This document shows, piece by piece, positions 1 to 5,978 of a stretch of 6,460 nt of DNA (position 1 is its first letter; each line of letters begins with the position of its first letter). Location of the stretch: contig PLBX01000409.1 of NCBI GenBank assembly GCA_003135495.1, forward strand, positions 6,603 to 13,062, written 5' to 3'. The notes beneath the pieces were generated by a model. It worked only from the letters and a program-made list of their open reading frames with translations, had not been told where the DNA came from and made no database searches. Origin of the DNA: Acidobacteriaceae bacterium (GTDB lineage Bacteria > Acidobacteriota > Terriglobia > Terriglobales > Acidobacteriaceae). A program made the position numbers and the translations under genes.

Positions 1-828
1 GCCTTCTTCCCCCTGGCAATCGGCCTCTTGCAAGGGCAAGACATAATTTTCTTCCTGCTGCTTTTTGTCTCGGCTACGATCTGCCTGGACCAAAATAAAG
101 ACCAAAATAAAGACGCTCTCGCCGGCCTGTTACTCGGTGCGGCCCTTTTCCGGCCCCAGACTGCGGTTCCTTTAGTGATTCTTCTTGCCGCCCGGCGCTG
201 GAAAGTTCTCATCGGCTTCATCCCCGTCGCTCTCGTCCTCCTCGGCATCTCCGTGGCTCTCTTAGGATGGCGCGGGCCTTTCGACTACGTTCACTTCGTG
301 ACTCACATCGACGGGACCAATACCAGCGCATTCGGCCCCGAGGCCGTGCCGAACCTCCGAGGGTTGGTACAGGAGCTGCCCCTAATCAACTCGTCTCGTC
401 CCGGCCCACACCTGGCAAGCGCCCTCCTCTTATTAGTGTCCTCTTTACTCGTGTTCTTACTCGCCTGGCGTCGTATCAGAAATGGAGGAGACTCCATCAT
501 CTTCTCCGCGAGCCTAGCCGCCGCCACAACCATACTGATCTGTTTTCATGCTCTCGTGTATGACTTCACTCTGCTTTTTCCAATGGTGCTTTTCATCCTT
601 GCGCGGATTCTCGGCTCTAACGCAAAAGCTCTCGAGTTTGATAACACACTCACGAACGAAGCAAGGCTCGGCTCTCTGGAAATCCTGATCTTCATCCTCC
701 TGTTCCTAACCCCGGTCTACATTTATTTGCTGCTTATCGCCGACCGCTTCTTCTGCTATTCCCTGATCCTCTTAACTCTGTACGTCAAGCTTCTACGAGC
801 CCCCTCTCCAGCGGAGGTGCCAGCCTGA
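1..828 (+). CDS. GT87 (DUF2029) family membrane glycosyltransferase, 5'-truncated by window edge
   Basis: The frame is open from base 1 and stops at TGA 826-828, giving 275 visible residues; the true start is upstream. A TTG at 28-30 is only an internal codon, because family-like sequence (AFFPLAIGLLQGQD) precedes it. Family-type marks are the GQD motif near residue 12, an RPQ motif at about residues 51-53 (the KPQ position in relatives) at a membrane-helix entry, PNLRGL at about 117-122, and HALVYDFTLL at about 183-192. About seven hydrophobic stretches indicate a polytopic inner-membrane protein. Characterised GT87 members (mycobacterial PimE type) transfer mannose from polyprenyl-phosphate-mannose to lipid acceptors outside the membrane; the donor and acceptor here are unknown. 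It is followed after 17 bases by a second GT87 gene, so an operon is likely. Family assignment is by motif recognition only. Confidence 0.8.
   Translation, partial: AFFPLAIGLLQGQDIIFFLLLFVSATICLDQNKDQNKDALAGLLLGAALFRPQTAVPLVILLAARRWKVLIGFIPVALVLLGISVALLGWRGPFDYVHFVTHIDGTNTSAFGPEAVPNLRGLVQELPLINSSRPGPHLASALLLLVSSLLVFLLAWRRIRNGGDSIIFSASLAAATTILICFHALVYDFTLLFPMVLFILARILGSNAKALEFDNTLTNEARLGSLEILIFILLFLTPVYIYLLLIADRFFCYSLILLTLYVKLLRAPSPAEVPA
88..111 (+). repeat. 12-bp perfect tandem duplication inside the first GT87 gene
   Basis: GACCAAAATAAA occurs twice in a row at 88-99 and 100-111, followed by a further GAC. It encodes DQNKDQNKD in a loop between two membrane helices. The unit is a multiple of three, so the frame is kept. 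The A-rich unit differs from the G+C-rich surroundings, which fits a recent slippage duplication in a tolerant loop. Confidence 0.85.
813..818 (+). promoter_or_regulatory. Ribosome binding site GGAGGT for the second GT87 gene
   Basis: GGAGGT lies within the last codons of the first GT87 gene. It is 6 bases before a CTG at 825-827 and 27 bases before the TTG at 846-848. The codons between CTG and TTG (act cca aat ccg tca tcg) hold no ATG, GTG or TTG and no stop. The spacing therefore favours CTG 825, whose last two bases overlap the upstream TGA stop. This site suggests translational coupling of the two genes. Confidence 0.6.
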
Positions 829-845
829 CTCCAAATCCGTCATCG

Positions 846-2135
846 TTGCCGTCTCAGATCGGACTGGTTTTAATCGCCGCCATCGTCGCCGCAGGAGGAT
901 GGTTTTACTTGCAGCGCGTCCTCATCGCTCACCAAGTCAGCGACGCCAAAATTCACGACCGCCCTCGGGGCAATCTCTCCGATCTTTATCCCCGCTGGCT
1001 GGGCGCAAGGGAACTACTCCTCCACCAACGCGATCCCTATAGCAAAGATGTCTCCCGCGAAATTCAAGCCGGATACTATGGCCGTCCGCTTGATCCCTCC
1101 CTCCCCGCCGATCCAAAAGACGAACAGGGGTTCGCCTATCCCGTCTACGTAGTCCTTTTCCTTGCGCCCACCATCGGATTGCCTTTCGCGATTGTTCAGA
1201 AGGCCTTCTTCTTCCTCCTTGTAATGCTCACCTCCGCCACCGTCCTCCTATGGGTAAGAATCTTGCGCTGGCCTGCGGCGAGGTTCACTCAAATCGGCCT
1301 TGTCCTTTTAACCCTCGGTAGCTTGGCAACACTCCAGGGCTTACTGCTTCAGCAAATCAGCCTCTTCGTCTCCGGCTTGTTGGCCATAGCAATCCTCCTT
1401 TTCGTAACCAATCACCCCGTCCCCGCCGGCATCCTGTTTGCCATCGCCACCATAAAACCGCAACTAATATTTCTTCTGCTCTGCTGGCTCGTCCTCTGGA
1501 CTTTCTCCGACTGGCGTCGTCGCTATCCCTGGCTCGCTTCCTTCCTCGCAACGATGACGATCTTATTCGCCACTTCGGAGTGGCTTCTCCCGCACTGGAT
1601 TCCCAGCTTTTATCACGCCATCCGCGACTACCAGAAATACACCGGCAATGTCTCGATCCTCGACGCTCTGCTCACTAAGCCTTGGAGTTCGATCTTAGAA
1701 TTCATCGCGCTATCAGCCACAGTCATTGCCTGCTGGAGAGAGCGCCACCAACCCGCCAACTCCAAAACTTTCGCCGCAATACTCTGTCTCGTGCTAGCCG
1801 TCACCGTTCTTTTAATTCCTTCGGCGTCCACCTATAACCAGGTCTTTCTGATTCCCGCCCTGCTTCTCGTGGCAAAAGAACGTCATTCCATCTGGGAAAA
1901 AAGCCCCGCGAGCCGCACGCTTTTTGCTCTCATAGCGGTGTTGCTGTGCTGGCCGTGGATCTCCTCGCTCGTACTAGCAGCCCTCTCCCTTTTATTGACT
2001 CCAGCTTCTTTCAATCGAACTTGGGCCATTCCTACTTGGACGCTCTCGTCCATTCCAGTCGCCGTTTCCGCTCTAATGCTCCTGACTTATTACCACCTCA
2101 CATTTAACGCCCCACCAACCCCACCCTCGTCGTAG
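846..2135 (+). CDS. GT87 (DUF2029) family membrane glycosyltransferase, second copy
   Basis: This is a 429-residue hydrophobic protein from TTG 846, or 436 residues if it starts at CTG 825, which sits at ideal distance from GGAGGT at 813-818. It has about ten membrane segments. The first (residues 5-22) is followed by a large polar loop carrying DLYPRWLGARELLL (46-59) and RDPYS (62-66), typical of GT87 proteins, where an acidic residue in this loop is thought to be catalytic. FAYP is at 96-99. A QQIS motif at 169-172 takes the place of the usual GQ motif, and KPQ is at 204-206 entering a helix. The C-terminus is a short proline-rich tail (PPTPPSS). The expected role is transfer of a sugar from a polyprenyl-phosphate donor at the cytoplasmic membrane; the substrate cannot be told. 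It is divergent from its tandem neighbour, so the pair is either an old duplication or two separate activities. Confidence 0.85.
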   Translation: MPSQIGLVLIAAIVAAGGWFYLQRVLIAHQVSDAKIHDRPRGNLSDLYPRWLGARELLLHQRDPYSKDVSREIQAGYYGRPLDPSLPADPKDEQGFAYPVYVVLFLAPTIGLPFAIVQKAFFFLLVMLTSATVLLWVRILRWPAARFTQIGLVLLTLGSLATLQGLLLQQISLFVSGLLAIAILLFVTNHPVPAGILFAIATIKPQLIFLLLCWLVLWTFSDWRRRYPWLASFLATMTILFATSEWLLPHWIPSFYHAIRDYQKYTGNVSILDALLTKPWSSILEFIALSATVIACWRERHQPANSKTFAAILCLVLAVTVLLIPSASTYNQVFLIPALLLVAKERHSIWEKSPASRTLFALIAVLLCWPWISSLVLAALSLLLTPASFNRTWAIPTWTLSSIPVAVSALMLLTYYHLTFNAPPTPPSS

Positions 2136-2154
2136 AATGCTTTAGACCGTGCAG

Positions 2155-2178
2155 CCATCGGCAAAAACTTGGCGATGG
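2155..2178 (+). other. Hairpin CCATCG/CGATGG between GT87 and phosphatase genes
   Basis: Perfect 6-bp arms at 2155-2160 and 2173-2178 enclose a 12-base A-rich loop. A third copy of CCATCG at 2218-2223 could instead pair with 2173-2178 and enclose the hairpin at 2182-2201, so two mutually exclusive folds are possible. There is no T tract, so it is not a classical terminator. Confidence 0.4.
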
Positions 2179-2181
2179 AGC

Positions 2182-2201
2182 GCCGGGCGTCCCCACCCGG
2201 C
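2182..2201 (+). repeat. Palindromic GCCGGG-n8-CCCGGC element
   Basis: Perfect 6-bp G+C arms flank the loop CGTCCCCA. The sequence resembles the small 'gagcgccgg...ccggc' palindromes dispersed between genes in Acidobacteriota genomes. That resemblance is from memory and only one copy is present here. It lies 50 bases before the phosphatase start codon. Confidence 0.4.
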
Positions 2202-2234
2202 CATTCGGGCAAGTCGTCCATCGCAACAATAGCT

Positions 2235-2239
2235 AGGAG
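2235..2239 (+). promoter_or_regulatory. Ribosome binding site AGGAG for the FHA-GAF-phosphatase gene
   Basis: AGGAG ends 11 bases before ATG 2251. This is slightly long spacing, but it is the only purine-rich site near the start. Confidence 0.65.
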
Positions 2240-2250
2240 AGTCCTGCAAC

Positions 2251-3906
2251 ATGTCGGCTTCTTCACACTCGGGCGTTTCCAGCATCTTTCCCGTCGTCAT
2301 CTTCGTCTCCGGAAACGATCAGCAAACGCTCTCGCTGAATCACACTCCCTACACCGTTGGCCGCAAAGTCGATCGCGATCTCGTCATCGCCGATCCCCGC
2401 GTGTCCCGCGAACATGCCACCATCGTCTCTGAAAATGGAGAATTCTTCGTAGTTGACCTCAACAGCAAACATGGCACCTTCGTCAACGGAGAAAAAGTCG
2501 AACGCCACAAACTCCAGCGCAACGATCGCCTCGAATTCGGCGCCCGCGATGTCGCTTACCTAATCTTCCATCCGCTGCACAGCACCTCCAACACGGCCCG
2601 CGAATTTCTCAGCCAGATCTCCGGCATCCAGATCGCCCCCGAAGCCAGCGACCTCGAAAAACTCACCCTCTTCATGGAGGCCGCCCGCAAGCTCAACACC
2701 ATCGGTGTCCTCGATGAAATCCTGGTCACGCTCCTCGAAGCAACTCTGAAACTTACCCGAGCCGAGCGCGGCTACATCTTCCTTCGCGATTTGGATGGCA
2801 CTCTCAATCTCGCCGCCGGCCGCAACTCCAAAGGCGAGCCCCTCCTCGACGACAAAACCATTTCCCGCTCCGTACTCGACGGAGCCTTGCACTCCAACTC
2901 CGATTACCTGGTCACCGACACCAGCCAGATGCTCGACGTAAAAGAGCGCAAAAGCATCGTCGCCTTCGACCTGCGCACCGTCATCTGTATGCCCCTGCGC
3001 AAGCCCATGGTCAAAACCTCACGCGATAATTCCGCCGCCAATCAATCCGTCGGCGACGTCATGGGAGCCCTCTACGTCGATTCCCGTTTCGCCTCCCGCG
3101 ATATCACCAGCGTCAGCCACGATATTCTGCGCGCCATCGCAACGGAAGCTGCGCAGCTCGTGGAAAACGCGCGCCTCGTCCAAGCCGAAGAGGCCGGACG
3201 CCGCTACCAGCAGGAACTCTCCATCGCCGCCTCCATTCAGCAGCGCCTCTTGGCCGTCACTCTGCCCGAAGTTCCGTTCGCAAAAGTCAACGGGCGCAAC
3301 ATGTCCTGCAAAGAAATTGGCGGAGATTTTTTCGAAGCCGTAAACACTCCCCAAGGATTGGCCGTAGTCCTCGCCGACGTCAGCGGCAAAGGAGTCTCCG
3401 CCGCTCTCTTAGCCTCCACGCTGCAAGGCATGGTCTACTCGCAATTAATTTCCGGCATGCCGCTCACCGAAATCGTCGACGCCGTCAATCGCTTCTTCAC
3501 CTACAAACACATCGGTGAAAAATATGCGACGATGATCATCACCCGCCTCCGCAACGACGGCGACCTCGAATACGTAAATTGCGGCCACGTTCCTCCCGTC
3601 TGGATCTGCGGCAATGAGGTTCTGCGGCCATCCCACGGCAATCTCCCGGTTGGCCTCCTGACCGATGCCACCTATTCCAGCGATCGCTGCCAAATGAAAA
3701 AAGGAGATCGCCTCATCCTGGTCACCGACGGCGTAACCGAAGCCGAAAACGCCCGCGGCGACATGTTCGACAGCGAGCGCCTAGAACAAGTAGCAGGGAA
3801 GAGCTCCTCCATGGAAGACATCTTCAAAGCCGTAGCCGACTTCTGCGGAGGCACCCCCCTCAACGACGATTGCACCGTAGTAGAACTCTCCTACACCGGC
3901 GACTGA
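2251..3906 (+). CDS. FHA-GAF-PP2C (RsbU/SpoIIE-type) serine/threonine phosphatase
   Basis: This is a 551-residue soluble protein with no signal peptide or membrane segment. Residues 13-107 form an FHA domain, with GR at 37-38, SREH at 52-55, N71-S72, GT at 75-76 and NG at 79-80; these are the phosphothreonine-peptide binding positions. Residues about 138-308 form a GAF domain, with VICMPL at 244-249 and GALYVDSR at 272-279. A short helical linker (309-330) leads to the phosphatase domain (about 330-547), with EIGGDFFE (355-362), LADVSGKGVS (374-383), YVNCGHVPP (441-449), LILVTDGVTEA (488-498) and NDDCTVV (538-544). The metal-binding aspartates expected in this family (D359, D376, D493, D540) are all present, so it should be active. 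RsbU-type enzymes dephosphorylate STAS-domain anti-sigma antagonists; here the GAF ligand and an FHA-bound phosphoprotein would be inputs (inference). No partner-switch gene is adjacent. Confidence 0.93.
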   Translation: MSASSHSGVSSIFPVVIFVSGNDQQTLSLNHTPYTVGRKVDRDLVIADPRVSREHATIVSENGEFFVVDLNSKHGTFVNGEKVERHKLQRNDRLEFGARDVAYLIFHPLHSTSNTAREFLSQISGIQIAPEASDLEKLTLFMEAARKLNTIGVLDEILVTLLEATLKLTRAERGYIFLRDLDGTLNLAAGRNSKGEPLLDDKTISRSVLDGALHSNSDYLVTDTSQMLDVKERKSIVAFDLRTVICMPLRKPMVKTSRDNSAANQSVGDVMGALYVDSRFASRDITSVSHDILRAIATEAAQLVENARLVQAEEAGRRYQQELSIAASIQQRLLAVTLPEVPFAKVNGRNMSCKEIGGDFFEAVNTPQGLAVVLADVSGKGVSAALLASTLQGMVYSQLISGMPLTEIVDAVNRFFTYKHIGEKYATMIITRLRNDGDLEYVNCGHVPPVWICGNEVLRPSHGNLPVGLLTDATYSSDRCQMKKGDRLILVTDGVTEAENARGDMFDSERLEQVAGKSSSMEDIFKAVADFCGGTPLNDDCTVVELSYTGD

Positions 3907-3927
3907 ACCAGATTGAAAAGTAAGTTG

Positions 3928-4010
3928 TCATCCTCAGCGGAGCGCGAAATTGACGAAGTGAATTTCGCTCGCAGTCGAAGAGCCTGCCCTGAGCGCAGCC
4001 GAAGGGACCC
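3928..4010. repeat. Dispersed intergenic repeat of the acidobacterial 'cctgagcgcagtcgaagg' type
   Basis: It begins 22 bases after the phosphatase stop. Inside are perfect 8-bp inverted arms GCGAAATT (3944-3951) and AATTTCGC (3961-3968) around a 9-base loop. There are also two imperfect direct repeats, GCAGTCGAAGAGCC (3971-3984) and GCAGCCGAAGGGAC (3995-4008), with CCTCAGCGGAGC and CCTGAGCGCAGC as further related units. Elements with this wording are very frequent between genes in soil Acidobacteriota and are often mis-annotated as small ORFs. The identification is from memory, since only one copy is in the window. It may also act as a weak transcription barrier. Confidence 0.65.
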
Positions 4011-4043
4011 CTACACCCTCTCATCCATGGAACTGAGGCAGCG

Positions 4044-4072
4044 AGCTCTCTGTGGAACCCACCCGCAGAGCT
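4044..4072. other. Imperfect hairpin between the phosphatase gene and the GloVer remnant
   Basis: AGCTCT (4044-4049) pairs with AGAGCT (4067-4072). After a 2-base bulge, GTGG (4052-4055) pairs with CCGC (4063-4066) with one G-U pair. It lies between two convergent coding stretches and touches the stop codon of the minus-strand remnant. It could end transcription from either side, but no T tract follows on either strand. Confidence 0.35.
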
Positions 4073-4478
4073 AGGGCGTAATCTCGTACACGGCGCCGGC
4101 ATCGTCATCGCCGCCAAGTACGGTCGTGCCAAAGAGCTTGCCGGATTTGTTGAGAATCATTCCCTCCTCAGGAGTCCCTCCGTCGCCTGGCCCCGAACCA
4201 AAATCGTGCAGCACGGTTTCCTGCCATGGGCCGCTCGCAGTCGGTGTCAGCTCGAAGGCCGTCCCGCAGACGTTGCACTCGCCGCTGCCTCCTTCAAACG
4301 TTGTGCCGTACAGATTGCCTGCTTTGTCAAAGACCGGCGTCGCGATGGTTTCAATTCCATCGCTGCCTTGAAATTTGTGGATTATGGTCTTCACCCACCT
4401 GCCGCGGGCATTCAGTTTCAGCTGGAACACGGTCCCACAGCCTTCCGCCGAACCGTGTTCCGCATCCGCAAGTCTTCG
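4071..4478 (-). pseudogene. C-terminal remnant of a GloVer-repeat (TIGR03803-type) protein
   Basis: The minus-strand frame ends at TAG (4073-4071). From the GTG at 4430 it would give 119 residues, but repeat homology continues upstream of that GTG (GSAEGCGTVFQL) until an in-frame TGA at 4481-4479. The GTG is therefore internal to a repeat, not a real start. Numbered from the GTG, two full repeats are visible: GNLYGTTFEGG (38-48) then CGTAFELTP (55-63), and GKLFGTTVLGG (97-107) then GAVYEITP (112-119). Intact family members carry a signal peptide and many such repeats, usually several hundred residues in all, and are thought to be exported proteins with a beta-propeller-like fold. Here the signal peptide, most repeats and any ribosome binding site are missing. 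The part that remains is clean, with a normal C-terminal end, so 5' truncation or recombination is likely. A small functional protein is less likely. Confidence 0.65.
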
Positions 4479-4743
4479 TCACAATCCGACAGCAACCCAG
4501 ATCACAGTCAACCTCGAACTCCTGTATCTACTCTAACGGGATGACCAAGCGCTCACACCGTTTATTACAGCAACCACGATGTGCACTTCATTACCTGTAG
4601 TTGCTATCACCTCAGCCGCAACTGAACGCGCCCGAATGCCGCGATCTTATCCCCAGCACCCGGTAAGAAGCGCGCCAGAGGTAGCCCTTCGTAATCCAGG
4701 ATACGTCGTCATAACTACTGAAACTGAGAATGGAGAGTTGCCC
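4479..4743. other. Gene-free stretch between GloVer remnant and SDR gene
   Basis: No ORF here has a recognisable motif or a good ribosome binding site. In the minus frames just upstream of the remnant I could not find the missing GloVer repeats, so the lost part seems deleted rather than frameshifted nearby. No convincing terminator follows the SDR stop codon at 4744. Confidence 0.5.
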
Positions 4744-5496
4744 CTAGGGTTTCTGCGTCGGCCGCAGCAGAATCTCGCTGGCGAACGATTGCGGGGCTTG
4801 CGTCACGATCATCGCCACGGCATGCGCCACATCGTTCGCCTGCAGCATCTTGTCGGAATTCTTTCCCGCGTGCGGGCTGAAATCCGTGTGCACCGAGCCC
4901 GGGCAGATAACCGAGACGCGAATATTCTGCGGCCGCAGCTCTTCGGCCACCGAATAACTCAGCCCGTTCAATCCCCACTTGGAAGCGGAATACGCAGCCA
5001 TGTTTGGCACCGGATTCTTGCCGGCAAGAGAGGAGATATTGATGATGTGCCCTGCGCGCGCCTTCGTCATCAGCGGCGCCAGGCTGCGAATGCAGTAATA
5101 AACGCCGCGCAGATTGGTGTTGAGCACATCCTCCCAGGCGTCGGGCGCAAGTTGGAGAAGCGGTCCAGAATCTCCGCCAATGCCTGCGTTATTGACGAGG
5201 ATGTCCAGGCGCTGAAAATTTCTGTCGATCTGCCCGGCCAGCGCCTCGACCGAGGTGAGAGAAGTGACGTCACACTCGATGACGGAAGATTTCTCGTCGC
5301 TTCGCGAACCATCGCCAGCGCTGTTCGCAATCGCCGCGGCCGTCTCTTCCAGCGCTGCGCGGGAGCGTCCGCAGAGAACCGCATGTGCGCCGAGTTCGGC
5401 AAGCCGGATGCTAATGGCCCGGCCGATGCCACGACCAGCCCCCGTAATCACGGCGACTTGGCCAGCTAGCGGTAAGTGCGAGGAACTATTCGTCAC
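4744..5496 (-). CDS. SDR family NAD(P)-dependent oxidoreductase (classical, FabG-like)
   Basis: This is a 250-residue protein of normal classical-SDR length. The start chosen is GTG 5496-5494, because AGGAG (5506-5502) sits 5 bases before it and the protein then begins 17 residues ahead of the cofactor motif. Motifs in order: TGAGRGIG (18-25) for dinucleotide binding; an arginine at the end of strand 2 (CGRS, R44), which suggests NADP(H); CDV (75-77); NNAG (102-105); N128; S156; and YSASK (169-173) with catalytic Y169 and K173. PGSVHTDF (199-206) follows. The catalytic Asn-Ser-Tyr-Lys set is complete. It should be a soluble cytoplasmic enzyme reducing a ketone or 3-oxoacyl group, or oxidising an alcohol; the substrate is not predictable. 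FabG itself is one option, but the C-terminus (ASEILLRPTQKP) and the lack of fatty-acid synthesis neighbours favour a general SDR. It appears to be transcribed alone. Confidence 0.93.
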   Translation of the reverse strand: MTNSSSHLPLAGQVAVITGAGRGIGRAISIRLAELGAHAVLCGRSRAALEETAAAIANSAGDGSRSDEKSSVIECDVTSLTSVEALAGQIDRNFQRLDILVNNAGIGGDSGPLLQLAPDAWEDVLNTNLRGVYYCIRSLAPLMTKARAGHIINISSLAGKNPVPNMAAYSASKWGLNGLSYSVAEELRPQNIRVSVICPGSVHTDFSPHAGKNSDKMLQANDVAHAVAMIVTQAPQSFASEILLRPTQKP

Positions 5497-5501
5497 GAGT
5501 T

Positions 5502-5506
5502 CTCCT
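5502..5506 (-). promoter_or_regulatory. Ribosome binding site AGGAG deciding the SDR start
   Basis: On the minus strand AGGAG is followed by AACTC and then GTG. This supports the 250-residue start over the longer GTG at 5583 or the ATG at 5562, neither of which would add SDR-like sequence. Confidence 0.8.
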
Positions 5507-5653
5507 GCGCAAAAACTGTAATGGTACTCTTCGTTCTGCCCGACTAGTTGCGCCCAGCGCATGTTGGGAGCAGTTGCGGTCACATGAAGCCGTTTTGTGG
5601 CCGGTCAGCAAAACTATTCGCGCCCTACAGTTAATTAATCGTTGGACGCGAGA

Positions 5654-5677
5654 GGAGGCGCGGCGAGCCGCGTCTCT
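5654..5677. repeat. Strong palindromic hairpin of the 'gcggc..gccgcgtctctac' type
   Basis: Stem 5654-5663 pairs with 5668-5677 around the loop CGAG. It is ten pairs, two of them G-U, with the core CGCGG/CCGCG. The right arm and flank read GCCGCGTCTCTAC, wording typical of small palindromic elements dispersed between genes in soil bacteria (recalled, not searched). It lies between the divergent SDR and TPR genes. No T tract follows directly; a T5 run (5701-5705) is 23 bases further on. Confidence 0.5.
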
Positions 5678-5753
5678 ACGGCTGAGCTTAAGAATAGCCC
5701 TTTTTCACGGCTCATAAACGAGGTTTAAGACTTGATCCAAACTGCGAAGCGTT

Positions 5754-5784
5754 TTCCGCATCGAAGTATCGTGGAGGTGCGGAA
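5754..5784. promoter_or_regulatory. Inverted repeat TTCCGCA-n17-TGCGGAA upstream of the promoter
   Basis: Perfect 7-bp arms lie at 5754-5760 and 5778-5784, centred about 29 bases upstream of the -35 box at 5798. The position fits an activator or repressor site. The spacing is long for a simple dimer, so a hairpin is also possible. Confidence 0.35.
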
Positions 5785-5787
5785 GGA

Positions 5788-5801
5788 GCAAGTTTGCTTG
5801 C
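5788..5801. promoter_or_regulatory. Small palindrome GCAAG-TTTG-CTTGC overlapping the -35 box
   Basis: Perfect 5-bp arms at 5788-5792 and 5797-5801 run into the -35 hexamer at 5798-5803. A nested palindrome AGCAA-GT-TTGCT (5787-5798) is also present. A protein bound here would block RNA polymerase, so it is a candidate operator; no regulator is identified. Confidence 0.3.
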
Positions 5802-5826
5802 CTTAGGGGAATTACATCCTTATAAT
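5798..5826 (+). promoter_or_regulatory. Sigma70-type promoter for the TPR gene
   Basis: TTGCCT (5798-5803) is 17 bases from a perfect TATAAT (5821-5826). Transcription would begin near 5833, leaving a leader of about 155 bases before ATG 5988. This is the best promoter-like sequence I found in the window. Confidence 0.7.
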
Positions 5827-5911
5827 CCGCTCACGGAAGAATATAGGCAGCGTTAATTCTACAGGCCGCCGACCATCTTTCTGGATCATACACGTTTGGT
5901 TTATGGCGCGA

Positions 5912-5940
5912 GCCCGACGTCAGGTGGAATGCAATCGGGC
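5912..5940 (+). other. Hairpin in the 5' leader of the TPR gene
   Basis: GCCCGA (5912-5917) and TCGGGC (5935-5940) are perfect 6-bp arms around a 17-base loop, placed 33 bases before the ribosome binding site. I recognise no known riboswitch class in it. Confidence 0.35.
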
Positions 5941-5972
5941 ACGATTTCAACTCCAACTTTCCCGAAGATTTT

Positions 5973-5978
5973 AAGGAG
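5973..5978 (+). promoter_or_regulatory. Ribosome binding site AAGGAG for the TPR gene
   Basis: AAGGAG is 9 bases before ATG 5988 and settles the start. It overlaps the TAA (5972-5974) that ends a 23-codon upstream reading frame. Confidence 0.85.

Noticed and set aside
267..563. Plus-strand and minus-strand frames inside the first GT87 gene
   Set aside because: Both are shadow frames. The GT87 frame has the membrane pattern and family motifs.
2133..2138. TAGAAT as a -10 box for the phosphatase gene
   Set aside because: No acceptable -35 sequence lies 16-18 bases upstream, and it coincides with the GT87 stop codon.
2169..2432. Plus-strand frame of 87 codons starting in the gap before the phosphatase
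   Set aside because: It overlaps the FHA-coding region in another frame, is arginine-rich and low in motif content, and has no ribosome binding site.
3944..3968. GCGAAATT/AATTTCGC hairpin as a rho-independent terminator
   Set aside because: The stem is A+T-rich and no T tract follows. It is better explained as part of the dispersed repeat.
3860..4132. Minus-strand frame of 90 codons across the end of the phosphatase gene
   Set aside because: It reads through the dispersed repeat (the typical ...PLRMT... translation of that element) and overlaps real coding sequence.
4071..4430. GTG 4430 as a genuine start of a small GloVer protein
   Set aside because: Repeat-type sequence continues upstream of it (GSAEGCGTVF spans the GTG), and there is no ribosome binding site or signal peptide.
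4579..5469. Long plus-strand reading frame of 296 codons
   Set aside because: It is antisense to the SDR gene, whose motifs are complete. The frame is arginine-rich, has no domain or ribosome binding site, and reflects G+C-rich codon bias.
5497..5583. Longer SDR start at GTG 5583 or ATG 5562
   Set aside because: The added residues are unlike SDR N-termini, and AGGAG sits correctly only for GTG 5496.
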